From Cytophagales bacterium WSM2-2 (GTDB lineage: Bacteria > Bacteroidota > Bacteroidia > Cytophagales > Cyclobacteriaceae), in assembly GCA_015472025.1 (NCBI GenBank), contig BNHL01000001.1, positions 3,584,001-3,648,000 on the forward strand: a stretch of DNA of 64,000 nt, read 5' to 3'. Shown in pieces: positions 24,645-32,936 of the stretch. The notes under the pieces are model-generated. The model ran no database searches and was not told where the DNA came from. It worked only from the letters and a program-made list of their open reading frames with translations. The position numbers and the translations under genes were made by a program. Every line of letters begins with the position of its first letter. Positions within the stretch are counted from its first letter, which is position 1.

Positions 24645-25115
24645 ATGACAGTACTCGACATCTGCCTCCTTCAGTGGAACACGTACAACACACGCATGCA
24701 AAAAGCATTGGATAGCATCTCCGAAGAAAATTTTCATAAGTCGATTCTTGAAAATGGCAACACACCTTCGTGGCTGTTCGGCCACCTGGTTGATACGGAA
24801 GACGGTCTTCTTGAGCTTTTTGGTATTCGTAACCGTATGTACCCTGAGTTGAAGACAATCTACCATCACGAACGGGGCACTAACCAGGCAGGTCACCTGT
24901 CCAAATCAGATCTGACAGCCAAGTGGAAAACCATTTCTGCGGAACTGGACAAAGCTTTTAAATCCTGGAGCGAGGGCGAATGGATGAACCGGCATACGGC
25001 TGTCAGCGAAGAAGATTTCAAGAAAGAGCCCCATCGCAACAAGCTGAATGTAATGCTGGCTCGTGTCGGACACAAGGCTTCACACCTGGGCCAGATAGCC
25101 ATGCAGCCAAAATAG
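24645..25115 (+). CDS. DinB-family protein
   Basis: The protein is 156 residues long. Histidine-rich metal-binding positions appear in SWLFGHLVDTEDGLLE (about 42-57) and VGHKASHLGQIAM near the C-terminus, matching the DinB_2/YfiT pattern. The first helix WNTYNTRMQKALDSI is typical. It is distinct from the DinB protein at 14102-14596. The leader contains no strong ribosome-binding site. Confidence 0.85.
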   Translation: MTVLDICLLQWNTYNTRMQKALDSISEENFHKSILENGNTPSWLFGHLVDTEDGLLELFGIRNRMYPELKTIYHHERGTNQAGHLSKSDLTAKWKTISAELDKAFKSWSEGEWMNRHTAVSEEDFKKEPHRNKLNVMLARVGHKASHLGQIAMQPK

Positions 25116-25171
25116 CCTAAGAAGGTCTGACGGTAAAAAACCCGTATTAAGTTTAGATTAACTATTTAAGC

Positions 25172-25220
25172 GGTAAAGTTTCACTTTACCTGAACGGGTA
25201 TATTGTGGAAAAACTTTACC
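25172..25220. promoter_or_regulatory. GGTAAAG/CTTTACC dyad upstream of the YegP-like gene
   Basis: GGTAAAG (25172-25178) and CTTTACC (25184-25190) form a perfect 7-bp dyad. A third half-site ACTTTACC (25213-25220) sits against the ATG. Three half-sites in 49 bp suggest an operator or a leader hairpin. An outer ACCCGT/ACGGGT pair adds to the symmetry. Confidence 0.4.
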
Positions 25221-25550
25221 ATGGGCAAATTTGCAAACAGCATCCGTAAGAACGGAGAATTTCAGTTCAATCTAAAGGCCGACAACGGTCAGGTGATCCT
25301 TTCCAGCGAAGGTTATACGACCAAAGCTGCACGCGACAACGGTATCGAGTCCGTTCGAAACAACGCACCTGATGACAACAAGTATGATCGCAAGAGATCG
25401 ACCAACGAAAAATACTATTTCAATTTGAAGGCTACCAACGGCCAGGTGATCGGGACCAGCGAAATGTATGAGAGTTCTTCATCTATGGAGACAGGAATTG
25501 CATCGGTGAAAAAGAATGCCCCTGGCGCAACGGTTGTTGACGAACAGTAA
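25221..25550 (+). CDS. YegP-family (DUF1508) tandem-repeat protein
   Basis: The protein is 109 residues long and contains two DUF1508 units. Each has the core F-N-L-K-A-x-N-G-Q-V-I-x-x-S-E (FQFNLKADNGQVILSSEGY and YYFNLKATNGQVIGTSEMY), followed by a helix ending in SV(R/K)xNAP. The ATG at 25221 gives the usual MGKFANSIRKNGEF start; the TTG at 25203 is unnecessary. YegP proteins are small dimeric proteins induced by stress in several bacteria, with no known enzymatic activity. Confidence 0.9.
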   Translation: MGKFANSIRKNGEFQFNLKADNGQVILSSEGYTTKAARDNGIESVRNNAPDDNKYDRKRSTNEKYYFNLKATNGQVIGTSEMYESSSSMETGIASVKKNAPGATVVDEQ

Positions 25551-25598
25551 TTGCTATTGAAGGTTGATAATGGGCAAGTAGCTTTTTAAATTTAAGCT

Positions 25599-25889
25599 AT
25601 GTTCATTATCGACCTTCACTACATTGAGTCGCTGGAAAAAATTGACGCTCACATGACGGAGCATGTCAAGTTTCTCAATAAGTATTACAAACTAAATGTA
25701 TTTGTTACCTCCGGTCGCAAAGTGCCACGCACAGGAGGGATCATTCTCGCTCTGACCTCCTCAAAAGAGGAAGTAGACCGGATCATGGCAGAAGACCCGT
25801 TTTGTATTCACCATTTGGCCGAGTACAAAGTCACGGAGTTCCGAACATCTCAATCACATCCTGATTTAAAGAAGTTATTGAAGACTTAG
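25599..25889 (+). CDS. YciI-family protein
   Basis: The protein is 96 residues long. The family pattern is clear: FIIDLHYIESLEKIDAHMTEHVKFLNKYY with the conserved His in HMTEH. Then comes FVTSGRKVPRTGGIILAL and the Asp in MAEDPF followed by a tyrosine-containing strand. The His/Asp pair is the proposed active centre of YciI. The substrate is unknown. It is a likely co-transcription partner of the YegP gene 48 bp upstream. Confidence 0.9.
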   Translation: MFIIDLHYIESLEKIDAHMTEHVKFLNKYYKLNVFVTSGRKVPRTGGIILALTSSKEEVDRIMAEDPFCIHHLAEYKVTEFRTSQSHPDLKKLLKT

Positions 25890-25957
25890 GATAATCACCG
25901 GATTTATCCTACCTGAAAATCGCTACATTTAGCTTCATCAACCTAAACTTTTAGTCT

Positions 25958-26386
25958 ATGGAAATTCATATCAACTATGTGGCTGTACTGGTAGCGGTAG
26001 TGGCCAACTTCATCCTCGGATTTGTATGGTTCACACCCTTGTTCGGCAAAGCGTGGGCTAAAGAAAAAGGATTCGACACGAGTGTAAAACCCGCTCCCGG
26101 CGAATTGGCAAAAGGAATGATCTTCATGGTCATCGGAAACTTTTTTATGGCCTATGTTTTCGCGCATAACATAGCTGCCTGGAGTTTCGTGCCTGGAATA
26201 AAAGAGGCACCGTTAATGGCAAATGTGATGCAATCGGCAGTCTTTACCTGGTTAGGCTTTTATGTGCCGCTGGATCTCTCGGGTGTGGCATGGGAAAAGC
26301 ACTCATGGAAACTATTCGCCATTAACACAGGATATCACCTGGCAATGCTCGTTGTGGCATCCCTGGTTTTGAATTGCATGAGCTAG
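25958..26386 (+). CDS. DUF1761 membrane protein
   Basis: The protein is 142 residues long with four membrane helices. The start MEIHINYVAVLVAVVANFILGFVWFTPLFGKAW is diagnostic for DUF1761, and the WxGFDTSVKP region and the later AVFTWLGFYVPLDLSG agree. The function is unknown. A strong terminator follows within 20 bp. Confidence 0.9.
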   Translation: MEIHINYVAVLVAVVANFILGFVWFTPLFGKAWAKEKGFDTSVKPAPGELAKGMIFMVIGNFFMAYVFAHNIAAWSFVPGIKEAPLMANVMQSAVFTWLGFYVPLDLSGVAWEKHSWKLFAINTGYHLAMLVVASLVLNCMS

Positions 26387-26404
26387 TAAATAATTTATGA
26401 TACA

Positions 26405-26443
26405 TCGGCTGACTTGCTCTGAAGCAGGTCAGCCGATTTTTTT
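26405..26443. terminator. intrinsic terminator shared by convergent genes
   Basis: CGGCTGACTTGC pairs with GCAGGTCAGCCG around the loop TCTGAA and runs into ATTTTTTTA. It lies between the DUF1761 gene and the convergent YbjN-like gene, and abuts the stop codon of the latter. Confidence 0.9.
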
Positions 26444-26891
26444 ATGCTTGTGGATCCCGGCCGGCCACGGAGTATTTGGCTTTCAGCATATCATCGTAGT
26501 CGTCTGCATAATATCCAATTCGCTTGAACGTGCTCAACACTTCCGAGTGCTCAAGACCTTCCAGTTCGCGTATGCTTTTGATGTAAAGGTTATTTTCGAA
26601 TTTCGTGAAACCCACTCCGTACAACTTGTGGTTGATTTCAAGTATTTCCTGATAGAACTCTAACAGGCGCTCGGCTGGAATTGCCATGATTGGAGCCATT
26701 ACCTGGAGATATCCGCCATCGATGTATTTGCCATCCTTATCTTTTGATTGAAAAGCATCGATCCAAATACTGGCCGATCCAATCCGCATACTCCACTGGC
26801 CGAGGTTCTGTCCGCGGCAGAGTTTCGGATCAACGCCAAATTCGCTGATTACCTTTTCGATCATCTCAAAATAGTACTGTAGAGGTTGCAT
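26442..26891 (-). CDS. YbjN / secretion-chaperone-like fold protein
   Basis: The start at 26891 gives MQPLQYYFEMIEKVISEFGVDPKLCR; the frame to 26945 adds 18 atypical residues. The 149-residue protein shows the one-helix, beta-sheet, helix pattern of YbjN/CesT-type domains: WSMRIGSASIWIDAF, YLQVMAPIMAIP and LLEFYQEILEINHKLYGVGF. These proteins bind other proteins or regulate by contact, and are not enzymes. It converges with the DUF1761 gene. Confidence 0.7.
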   Translation of the reverse strand: MQPLQYYFEMIEKVISEFGVDPKLCRGQNLGQWSMRIGSASIWIDAFQSKDKDGKYIDGGYLQVMAPIMAIPAERLLEFYQEILEINHKLYGVGFTKFENNLYIKSIRELEGLEHSEVLSTFKRIGYYADDYDDMLKAKYSVAGRDPQA

Positions 26892-27003
26892 GGTTTGTGA
26901 TATTTTAATGTTGGTGTGAAAAAAGGCCTTAGCCAAATATATCAATTAAGTTACCTCCAGACAATCAGGATTAGTTGTGAAAATGACGGTGTTTTGAAAG
27001 GTC

Positions 27004-27852
27004 TTATCGCCCGGTAAGCACTGCGTCAGAGCCTGTGGAAGTCTGCTCCTGAAGGATGTCCGAAGCCTTCCGTATTTTTCTTTGACGCGGTATGCGCTGA
27101 TCATTTAATTCCCGGATCTTCCGTGCCACGCTTCCCCGTTCAAATAATCCGAGTACACTGATTGCCGAACTAAGAAGTATTCCGGGCTCTGTTATTTTTT
27201 TTCCGAAGGCTGCCACTTTTGCATCGCGCATAGACAGGAAACGCGCCTGCCCGCCCGGAGGGAGAGAAGAATACTCCAGGGCCATCTGCCAGGCAGCCTC
27301 GCGTGCAATTTGCATAGAGAATGCGGCAATATCTTCATCGAGCTTTCCCGCTATCCAGTCAATTGGCTTAAGGATTGGCCACATTTCTTCCAACTCGCTC
27401 TCGATGCTGTCCACCAGGCTGGCGAGGATATCATTGATCTTGATGAAATCATTGCGTAAGGAGTTGATCGCAAATCCGGGACAGACCGTAGCAGCTGCAA
27501 TCCCGAGGTCGAAGCCGATGTGCGCATTCATGGCTGCCAGCAAGTGCTGGATTACGAGTGGTTGCCGGTGACGGCAGGCATCAAACGCAACGCGCCAGGA
27601 AGAAGAACATGGACGATTGTTTTTGTATTGATCGTAAGCATTGAAATATCGATTGGCAAAAATTATATCGAGTTGCTCCATGCGCTCGTTGTCATCAAAA
27701 TGACGTTCGTCTACTTTCTTTTTTACGGCAGTCACAACCCGTAGATACAAAGCAGCGAAATAGCCTTCGCGCTCACCTCGTGCAATCGACTGTTCGATGA
27801 TGAGATGAAGTTGATTAATCACCTGGGTGATGTTGTATGGGACGGGGACCAT
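27004..27852 (-). CDS. DUF5995-family protein
   Basis: The protein is 282 residues long from the ATG at 27852. Landmarks of the family are YFAALYLRVVTAVKKKVDERHFDDNERMEQLDIIFANRYF and SSWRVAFDA, then LLAAMNAHIGFDLGIAAA with the conserved His-Asp pair. It is all-helical and soluble. The function is unknown; the conserved His/Asp positions suggest a metal or catalytic site. It is preceded by two GGGATTTTCCCC palindromes 53-88 bp upstream, so it may belong to the same regulon as the 7.3-kb and 9.99-kb loci. Confidence 0.8.
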   Translation of the reverse strand: MVPVPYNITQVINQLHLIIEQSIARGEREGYFAALYLRVVTAVKKKVDERHFDDNERMEQLDIIFANRYFNAYDQYKNNRPCSSSWRVAFDACRHRQPLVIQHLLAAMNAHIGFDLGIAAATVCPGFAINSLRNDFIKINDILASLVDSIESELEEMWPILKPIDWIAGKLDEDIAAFSMQIAREAAWQMALEYSSLPPGGQARFLSMRDAKVAAFGKKITEPGILLSSAISVLGLFERGSVARKIRELNDQRIPRQRKIRKASDILQEQTSTGSDAVLTGR

Positions 27853-27904
27853 AAGTTTGACATTAGGTGAGTGTAATTTCGAAAATAGCTGCAGCGATAT
27901 CAAT

Positions 27905-27940
27905 GGGATTTTCCCCGTGCAACGTACGGGATTTTCCCCG
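27905..27940. promoter_or_regulatory. paired GGGATTTTCCCC-type palindromes
   Basis: GGGATTTTCCCCG occurs exactly twice, at 27905-27917 and 27928-27940, with starts 23 bp apart. They are upstream of the DUF5995 gene on the minus strand and upstream of the 28121 gene on the plus strand. This is the best-conserved of the three pairs in the window. Confidence 0.55.
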
Positions 27941-28120
27941 GTACAGGCCTTGTAGAATTGTTGCAATCAAGTTGGAGTAGCGTTGCATGAGTTCGAAATA
28001 ACTGCAGGAAGCCACTTAATTAAAATCATAAAACCCGGGAACAAACGCGACAACCGTTTTATGGAAAACCACCTGGTCTTGCATCTTATGATTAAACAAT
28101 CACTAAGAATTTTTAGTCGT

Positions 28121-28426
28121 ATGGAAACATTCACATTAATCGGTTTGGTTCGATATCGGGGGGCGGCAATGGCAGGCGTGATGGTCACTTATATCGGTGC
28201 TGAGGCTGCAACAAAAACAGATATGTTTGGCACCTTTCAACTGGCGCTGCATGGAGTTCACTCTCCTGGTGAGATTGAATTCTCATGCGCGGGTTACAAA
28301 ACACAAAGTGTTCAGGTGTCGAAAGAAGACCCTTTTATTGAAGTGACTATGGAAAAAGAAGGACGCGAAAATGCGTTTAGTTTTAGCGGATGGTGGAAAG
28401 ATGTGCTCAGGGTTTTCGGAAAGTAA
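28121..28426 (+). CDS. small carboxypeptidase-regulatory-like (CarboxypepD_reg) domain protein
   Basis: The ATG at 28121 gives 101 residues: METFTLIGLVRYRGAAMAGVMVTYIGAEAATKTDMFGTFQLAL. This is the beta-sandwich pattern with V-x-Y, T-D-x-x-G-x-F of carboxypeptidase-regulatory-like domains, ending PFIEVTMEKEG. Such domains usually sit at the front of TonB-dependent receptors; here it is free-standing and carries no signal peptide. The longer frame back to 27983 is not coherent. The C-terminal WWKDVLRVFGK may be an interaction tail. Confidence 0.6.
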   Translation: METFTLIGLVRYRGAAMAGVMVTYIGAEAATKTDMFGTFQLALHGVHSPGEIEFSCAGYKTQSVQVSKEDPFIEVTMEKEGRENAFSFSGWWKDVLRVFGK

Positions 28427-28510
28427 ACGAAGTAAATACCAACTGAAAACTGTAACCATTTCAACAATGGATAGTATTCCTTGTAAATTGAGATACCAAC
28501 TCCATCGGTT

Positions 28511-28801
28511 ATGAAAACAATTAAGATCATTGGCTCGATCTTCATTTGCAGTTTCCTGGCTACCGCCACCTTCGCGCAAAGCGAGCAGCGTGAAGAAAAG
28601 AAGCGGAAAGAAAAAAGAGAAAAGCGGGACGAGAGAGAAATAAAGGAAAATGAGAAACGGGAGATCAAAGAAAAAGAGAAGCGGGAAAAACGCGAGCAGA
28701 AGGAAGTGAGAGACGTCCGCGAAAAAAGAGAAAAACGCGAGGCAAAGGAGCAGAAGGAAAAGCGTGAGCCCAGGGAGAAAAAAGAACCCAAAGAAAACTA
28801 G
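28511..28801 (+). CDS. exported Lys/Glu/Arg-rich low-complexity protein
   Basis: The protein is 96 residues long. A clear signal peptide (about 1-22, ATATFAQ) is followed by 74 residues made almost entirely of K, E and R in short repeats (REEKKRKEKREKR, EKREIKEKEKREKRE) with no aromatic residue. It should form a single, highly charged helix or remain disordered outside the inner membrane. Purine-rich DNA repeats underlie it. The function is unknown; it could bind polyanions or buffer the periplasm. It stands alone. Confidence 0.6.
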   Translation: MKTIKIIGSIFICSFLATATFAQSEQREEKKRKEKREKRDEREIKENEKREIKEKEKREKREQKEVRDVREKREKREAKEQKEKREPREKKEPKEN

Positions 28802-28878
28802 TTGATGGTATGGCCGGTTGTTAGCGGAAAGGTGATCGGGGGTTAATAAGGGAGCTAACAGCTGGCCAACTACCAGCT

Positions 28879-29895
28879 TTATTTAAATATTCCTTTGGGT
28901 AGCATGGCATGCACGCCTACATTTCCATCTACAAGTTGCGTAATGTTCACATCTACGGCTATGCTGCACAGCATGTATGCATCAGCTTGTGATAATTTCT
29001 TTTCCTGCATCAGGTACTGGATCATTTCACGCACAGCGATGTGCGATGCAGCATTGAGGTCGCGATCGCACCCCATGGTAATGATGTGAGTTGGTGTTTC
29101 AGCCCGTGGCCATTTGATCGACTTCCCTTTGTGCACTGTAAATTGCAATGTGCCTTTCAGTGAAGTTTCAATAGCAGTGATGTCCACTTCACCATTCCCC
29201 TGTGCAGCATGGCCATCGCCAATTTCAAAAAGAGCTCCTTTGACATGGACTGGAATAAATAAGGTAGTGCCTGCTACAAGTTCTTTATTGTCGAGGTTGC
29301 CGGCATGGATCCACGGAGGCGCACTGTTCCAGCGGCCTGCTTCTTTCGGAGGAGCAACGCCCATACTTCCGAAAAAAGGACGTAGCGGGATTTCAATCCC
29401 GTTGGCGAAGTAGCCGATCATTTTCTCTTTATCCAGTCTGATGATCTGCATCTTCCGCTCGAATATTTCGTCTGACAGAAATCCATTCTGACCGATAGCA
29501 TTATAGCCGTAAGGAATAGCCAACTCAATGGCATTGATCTTCACTTCAAGAATATCACCGGGTTCGGCTTCCTCTATATAGATGGGGCCAGTAAGTATAT
29601 GTCCACCGGGACCCCGGTCTTTCACCGCCTGCACATCGCGAAGTTCTTTCTCTACCTGGTCAGCAGGGAGTCCTGCGCCTTCAAGCCGCTCGGGACTGGA
29701 CGTAAGCAACGTGTGCACACGCACATGGTCGCCCGACTTGATCTTCAGAGCCGGCGGTGTCTCACTCCAATAGTGCCCCCAAGCCACCGTAGTGGGGGTT
29801 GGGTTCAGTGTGTAAATAGTGGAAGGTTCTTTTTTTTGCGCGAATGAAAGGGTAGGAATGAGGAGCAGTGCAGCCCATCCGTTTTTGGTAGTCAT
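28879..29895 (-). CDS. acetamidase/formamidase-family protein, exported
   Basis: The protein is 338 residues long with a signal peptide (about 1-19). Family landmarks are WGHYWSETPPALKIKSGDHVRVHTL, GGHILTGPIYIEEAEPGDILEVKI and IGDGHAAQGNGEVDITAIETSLKG. The GDGHAAQGxGE segment is the conserved metal-site motif of the FmdA/AmdA fold, and the C-terminal HIAVREMIQYLMQEKKLSQADAYMLCSIAVD agrees. It hydrolyses short amides to ammonia and acid. An exported version is less usual than the cytoplasmic enzyme. Confidence 0.9.
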   Translation of the reverse strand: MTTKNGWAALLLIPTLSFAQKKEPSTIYTLNPTPTTVAWGHYWSETPPALKIKSGDHVRVHTLLTSSPERLEGAGLPADQVEKELRDVQAVKDRGPGGHILTGPIYIEEAEPGDILEVKINAIELAIPYGYNAIGQNGFLSDEIFERKMQIIRLDKEKMIGYFANGIEIPLRPFFGSMGVAPPKEAGRWNSAPPWIHAGNLDNKELVAGTTLFIPVHVKGALFEIGDGHAAQGNGEVDITAIETSLKGTLQFTVHKGKSIKWPRAETPTHIITMGCDRDLNAASHIAVREMIQYLMQEKKLSQADAYMLCSIAVDVNITQLVDGNVGVHAMLPKGIFK

Positions 29896-30036
29896 AGGTC
29901 CTGGTTTTTAGCTGACTAAAATTAAGAACCTGCGGGTTGAAAGTGGGTACAGTAAATCTCTTTTTACACCAGTGGCTGTGTGAGAGATAAACAGCGGCCT
30001 CCGGTTTGGAACAGAGGCCGCTTGAAAATTCTGAAA

Positions 30037-30432
30037 TTACTTCTGCATGAAGTACAGGTAGTAAACTACTGCCTGGGTCCTTGACACGCCATCCAGCGAT
30101 GCGATACGCTGACCTGATGAGTTGTAAATCGTGCTGTTATCAAACTGAGCGATACGTTGGCCGCTTGCGTTGTAGGCATAGTCTCCACTCACGTTCCCGA
30201 TACGCTGGCCGGAAGAGTTGGTGTAATTGTCGCCATTTTTTTCTCCCAGGCGCTGACCACTTTGGTTATAAATGGTTGTGCCGTTGAAAGTGCCAATGGT
30301 TTGACCGGAGGCATTGTAGAAAGTCCCGTTGCTGAATGTAGCGATACGTTGACCGCTCGCATTGTACACCGTCTGTGCATTTACAAAACTGAAAGCCAGC
30401 AGGAAGCCCGCGAGTAAGAATAGTCGTTTCAT
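30037..30432 (-). CDS. exported repeat protein with YNASGQRI units
   Basis: The protein is 131 residues long. The signal peptide (about 1-19, FVNAQ) is followed by seven units of about 14-16 residues. Each is built as x-Y-N-A/S-S-G-Q-R/T-I/L-G/A-x-F/x-(N/D)-G/x-x, for example VYNASGQRIATFSNG and IYNQSGQRLGEKNG. The pattern resembles short beta-hairpin repeats that stack into a beta-solenoid. The C-terminal YYLYFMQK breaks the repeat. A -7 promoter element lies 24 bp upstream. No function can be assigned; it is probably surface exposed or periplasmic. Confidence 0.75.
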   Translation of the reverse strand: MKRLFLLAGFLLAFSFVNAQTVYNASGQRIATFSNGTFYNASGQTIGTFNGTTIYNQSGQRLGEKNGDNYTNSSGQRIGNVSGDYAYNASGQRIAQFDNSTIYNSSGQRIASLDGVSRTQAVVYYLYFMQK

Positions 30433-30455
30433 GGGTTGTGTTTTGGTTTATCTAC

Positions 30456-30463
30456 CAAAAGTA
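30456..30463 (-). promoter_or_regulatory. -7 promoter element for the YNASGQRI protein
   Basis: TACTTTTG on the minus strand matches TAnnTTTG. The predicted start is near 30452, giving a 20-base leader before the ATG at 30432. The -33 region is weak. Confidence 0.4.
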
Positions 30464-30567
30464 AAAGAAGGGCTATCCGTGGTCTAAAACTTTTCTATCA
30501 GTGTTGGGTAGTTTCGTTGCATCAACCTGGTACGGCTGTGAGTTTCTAAATCAGGGGAAATGAAAGG

Positions 30568-31380
30568 CTATTTCTTCGGCTCGCGGATCAGGATTTCCAC
30601 ACGCCTGTTTTTGCCTCTTCCTTCGGGTGTGTCGTTTTCACGGATTGGTTTTGAGCTGCCGAAACCTTCAAAGAAAACACGCTCGTCGGATACACCCTTG
30701 TTGATTAAATATTGGGCTACGCCCTCAGCGCGTTTGGCAGAAAGTGTCACGTTATGTTTTTCATCACCGGTATTGTCTGTGTGGCCCGAGATACTCACCT
30801 CCAATGTGGGATGAGCCAACAGGAATTTACTGAGTGAGTCGAGTTGAGTGAAGTGTTCTGTTTTAAGATTGTAACTGTTGACAGCGAACAGGAACTCACC
30901 TCCCAACGTGATGAGGCTGTCTCTCCTAAGTACCGGTGCAACCTTGACATCAAGCCCCTGAATTGCTTTTACTTCCAGCGCCTTGTCCTTCGGTTTCGGA
31001 CGTGCGGCAATGACCGGCTTCTTTTTGATGATCGTGTCTGTTTTAGGTGTGACAGGACGCGGCTTCGGATTCACTTTGTCGTACACGCCTTTCCTCGCAT
31101 TCTTTGCAATACGCTTCTTGAAATCTTTCATACTGATGGCACGCAATGTCTTTCTGCGCCCGATCATCTTACGGCAGGGATAGTGGAAGCAAATAATCCG
31201 CTGCAGCAACGTATGCGGTTTGGTGCGGGCGAGCGCCCACTTGTTCTTCTCCGGCAGATGTGACACAAACCATGGATTGGTGGGATTGCCATATTCACGC
31301 CCTACGTTAACGGGAACGAAAGGTCGGGTAACGCACGAATTCAACAGCACAATAAAGCCAAGGGCGAGGACAAGTCTCAC
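30568..31380 (-). CDS. OmpA-family peptidoglycan-binding lipoprotein
   Basis: The protein is 270 residues long. The lipobox is LLNSC (Cys16), so it is outer-membrane or surface anchored. A basic linker (about 70-150, rich in Lys, Pro and Arg) precedes an OmpA C-terminal domain (about 160-268). That domain has FAVNSYNLKTEH, LEVSISGHTDNTGDEKHNVTLSAKRAEGVAQYL and GRGKNRRVEI, with the Asp and Arg that bind diaminopimelate. It anchors the outer envelope to peptidoglycan. The PCRKMIGRRKT segment is unusually basic. Confidence 0.9.
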   Translation of the reverse strand: MRLVLALGFIVLLNSCVTRPFVPVNVGREYGNPTNPWFVSHLPEKNKWALARTKPHTLLQRIICFHYPCRKMIGRRKTLRAISMKDFKKRIAKNARKGVYDKVNPKPRPVTPKTDTIIKKKPVIAARPKPKDKALEVKAIQGLDVKVAPVLRRDSLITLGGEFLFAVNSYNLKTEHFTQLDSLSKFLLAHPTLEVSISGHTDNTGDEKHNVTLSAKRAEGVAQYLINKGVSDERVFFEGFGSSKPIRENDTPEGRGKNRRVEILIREPKK

Positions 31381-31473
31381 AGAAGGTTGGTGTTTTGCGT
31401 TTTGGTCTTCAACCTAACGGAGGCAGCAATGGAGAATTGTGTGAAGGATGGAATATTGAGTTGATAGTTTTAT

Positions 31474-32361
31474 TTAGTCCGCGAGACTAAGCACTTTCCA
31501 CTCGCCATTTTTCCGCGAGACATATAGCCGCTGTGCAGACTTAGTATTATCAGGGTAAAAACACACCTCTGTCACTATCATGAGATCTTCACGCACGAAT
31601 TCCCGTTTGGGAAAAGCTCTTGTAATCCCAATGAAATTGGGGAAATTCTCACTGATATTTTTAATGAAGGAAAGCTGCAGCACCTCGGCCATACTCGTAA
31701 CTATGGAGTCCATTTCGGTCGCCACTTCGAGATGCTTCATTTTGGTGAGCATCAATTTTGCTTCTTCGTTGAAGTCTTTACAACTAATGGCTTTGTCAAT
31801 GTCTTTAGCATCGTAGGCATCTTCCAGGCATAAAATTGCGCCTTCGGGTGTGGTGAGATCGTGCCTGAAATAATCAGCTCCTTCGTCAATCACCATATTC
31901 ATGCTCCGATCGAATGCAATTCGTTCCTTATCGCTCATGGTGTCACGAATAGCGCGAATCGTGTATCCGCCAATCAGCTTTCCGTTTTCCAGGATCATCC
32001 AGTCAGATACGTTTTCGAAAGGAACTCCTACTTTTTGCCCTTCTTTCACATTCGTAACATTGATGGGCACGTTGCCGATGTGTCCAAAGAAATTGGAACT
32101 CTCGTCATATGAAACATCGGTAAGCCATATGTGCTCCGCCTGACCATTTTCTTCGAACTTGGCTTTCAACGAAAAATACTGTTGATGTGGTCCCGGTGAA
32201 GACAGACTCTGCTTGAAGTAATCCAGTGTGAGCCGCGCCTTTTCCATAGCAAAATTCATCGAGTCTTCGCTATCACGCACATCGTAAACATCCGGCTCAT
32301 CTTTTCTTTTGTGAACCGGCATTTTTTCCTCTTTACCAAAGAGTTTTCGTAATAAGCCCAT
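31474..32361 (-). CDS. DUF2314 domain protein
   Basis: The ATG at 32361 gives MGLLRKLFGKEEK; the longer frame to 32415 adds 18 residues of no family likeness. The protein is 295 residues long. Residues about 45-160 match DUF2314 (YFSLKAKFEENGQAEHIWLTDVSYDESSNFFGHIGNVPINV, then VSDWMILENGKLIGGYTIRA). The second half is an unassigned helical-beta region. No export signal. DUF2314 proteins are of unknown function. Confidence 0.8.
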   Translation of the reverse strand: MGLLRKLFGKEEKMPVHKRKDEPDVYDVRDSEDSMNFAMEKARLTLDYFKQSLSSPGPHQQYFSLKAKFEENGQAEHIWLTDVSYDESSNFFGHIGNVPINVTNVKEGQKVGVPFENVSDWMILENGKLIGGYTIRAIRDTMSDKERIAFDRSMNMVIDEGADYFRHDLTTPEGAILCLEDAYDAKDIDKAISCKDFNEEAKLMLTKMKHLEVATEMDSIVTSMAEVLQLSFIKNISENFPNFIGITRAFPKREFVREDLMIVTEVCFYPDNTKSAQRLYVSRKNGEWKVLSLAD

Positions 32362-32499
32362 GTATTGAAGATTGATTGCGACCCACAAGAAACGGAAAGT
32401 TTTAAAAGGGGACAAGCAATCATTTCTAGATACTAGATCCTTGATACCAGTTAGCGACTACTATCCAGCATCAAGAATCGAGTATCCAGCATCCGGTAT

Positions 32500-32916
32500 C
32501 TATTGATTCGAATTCTTTTCTGCCTGTTGTGTATCCCGCGTATTCTTTTGCACGGCAATGGCGGCAAACATGCTCATTAAAAATGCGATCGCGTAGAAGC
32601 CTTTCTCACTTCGAATCAGTGTGGCATTCCACAAACCAATGACCAAAAGAACAATCGCCATGAGTGTAGAGAACCACGCCAATCCATAGTAGATGTTCGT
32701 CACCGGAATTCCTTCCAATTGGTCACGTACCGCCTTTTGCAAAGAAATGGCTGCGAACAATCCGAACATGAGCACTGTAAAATAATATCCCTTTTCATTG
32801 AGTTCCATCTCGGCATTCCACAAACCGACAATGAACGCAAGGATTCCAGTAATCAATGCTATCCATGAAGCTGCAACGAATGCATTCGATGGTTTCTGAA
32901 ATTGTTTGTTTTCCAT
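32500..32916 (-). CDS. YiaA/YiaB-family inner membrane protein
   Basis: The protein is 138 residues long with two copies of the YiaA/B unit. Each has two helices around the signature GLWNAEMELNEKGYYFTVLMFGLFAAIxLQK (about 31-60 and 92-120); the second reads GLWNATLIRSEKGFYAIAFLMSMFAAIAVQK. The function is unknown. The promoter has a clear -7 element with an FNR-type box centred about 41 bp upstream of the predicted start, so it is probably controlled by a Crp/Fnr regulator, the neighbouring one being the best candidate. Confidence 0.85.
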   Translation of the reverse strand: MENKQFQKPSNAFVAASWIALITGILAFIVGLWNAEMELNEKGYYFTVLMFGLFAAISLQKAVRDQLEGIPVTNIYYGLAWFSTLMAIVLLVIGLWNATLIRSEKGFYAIAFLMSMFAAIAVQKNTRDTQQAEKNSNQ

Positions 32917-32936
32917 TTTTGATTTGATTTATGAAT

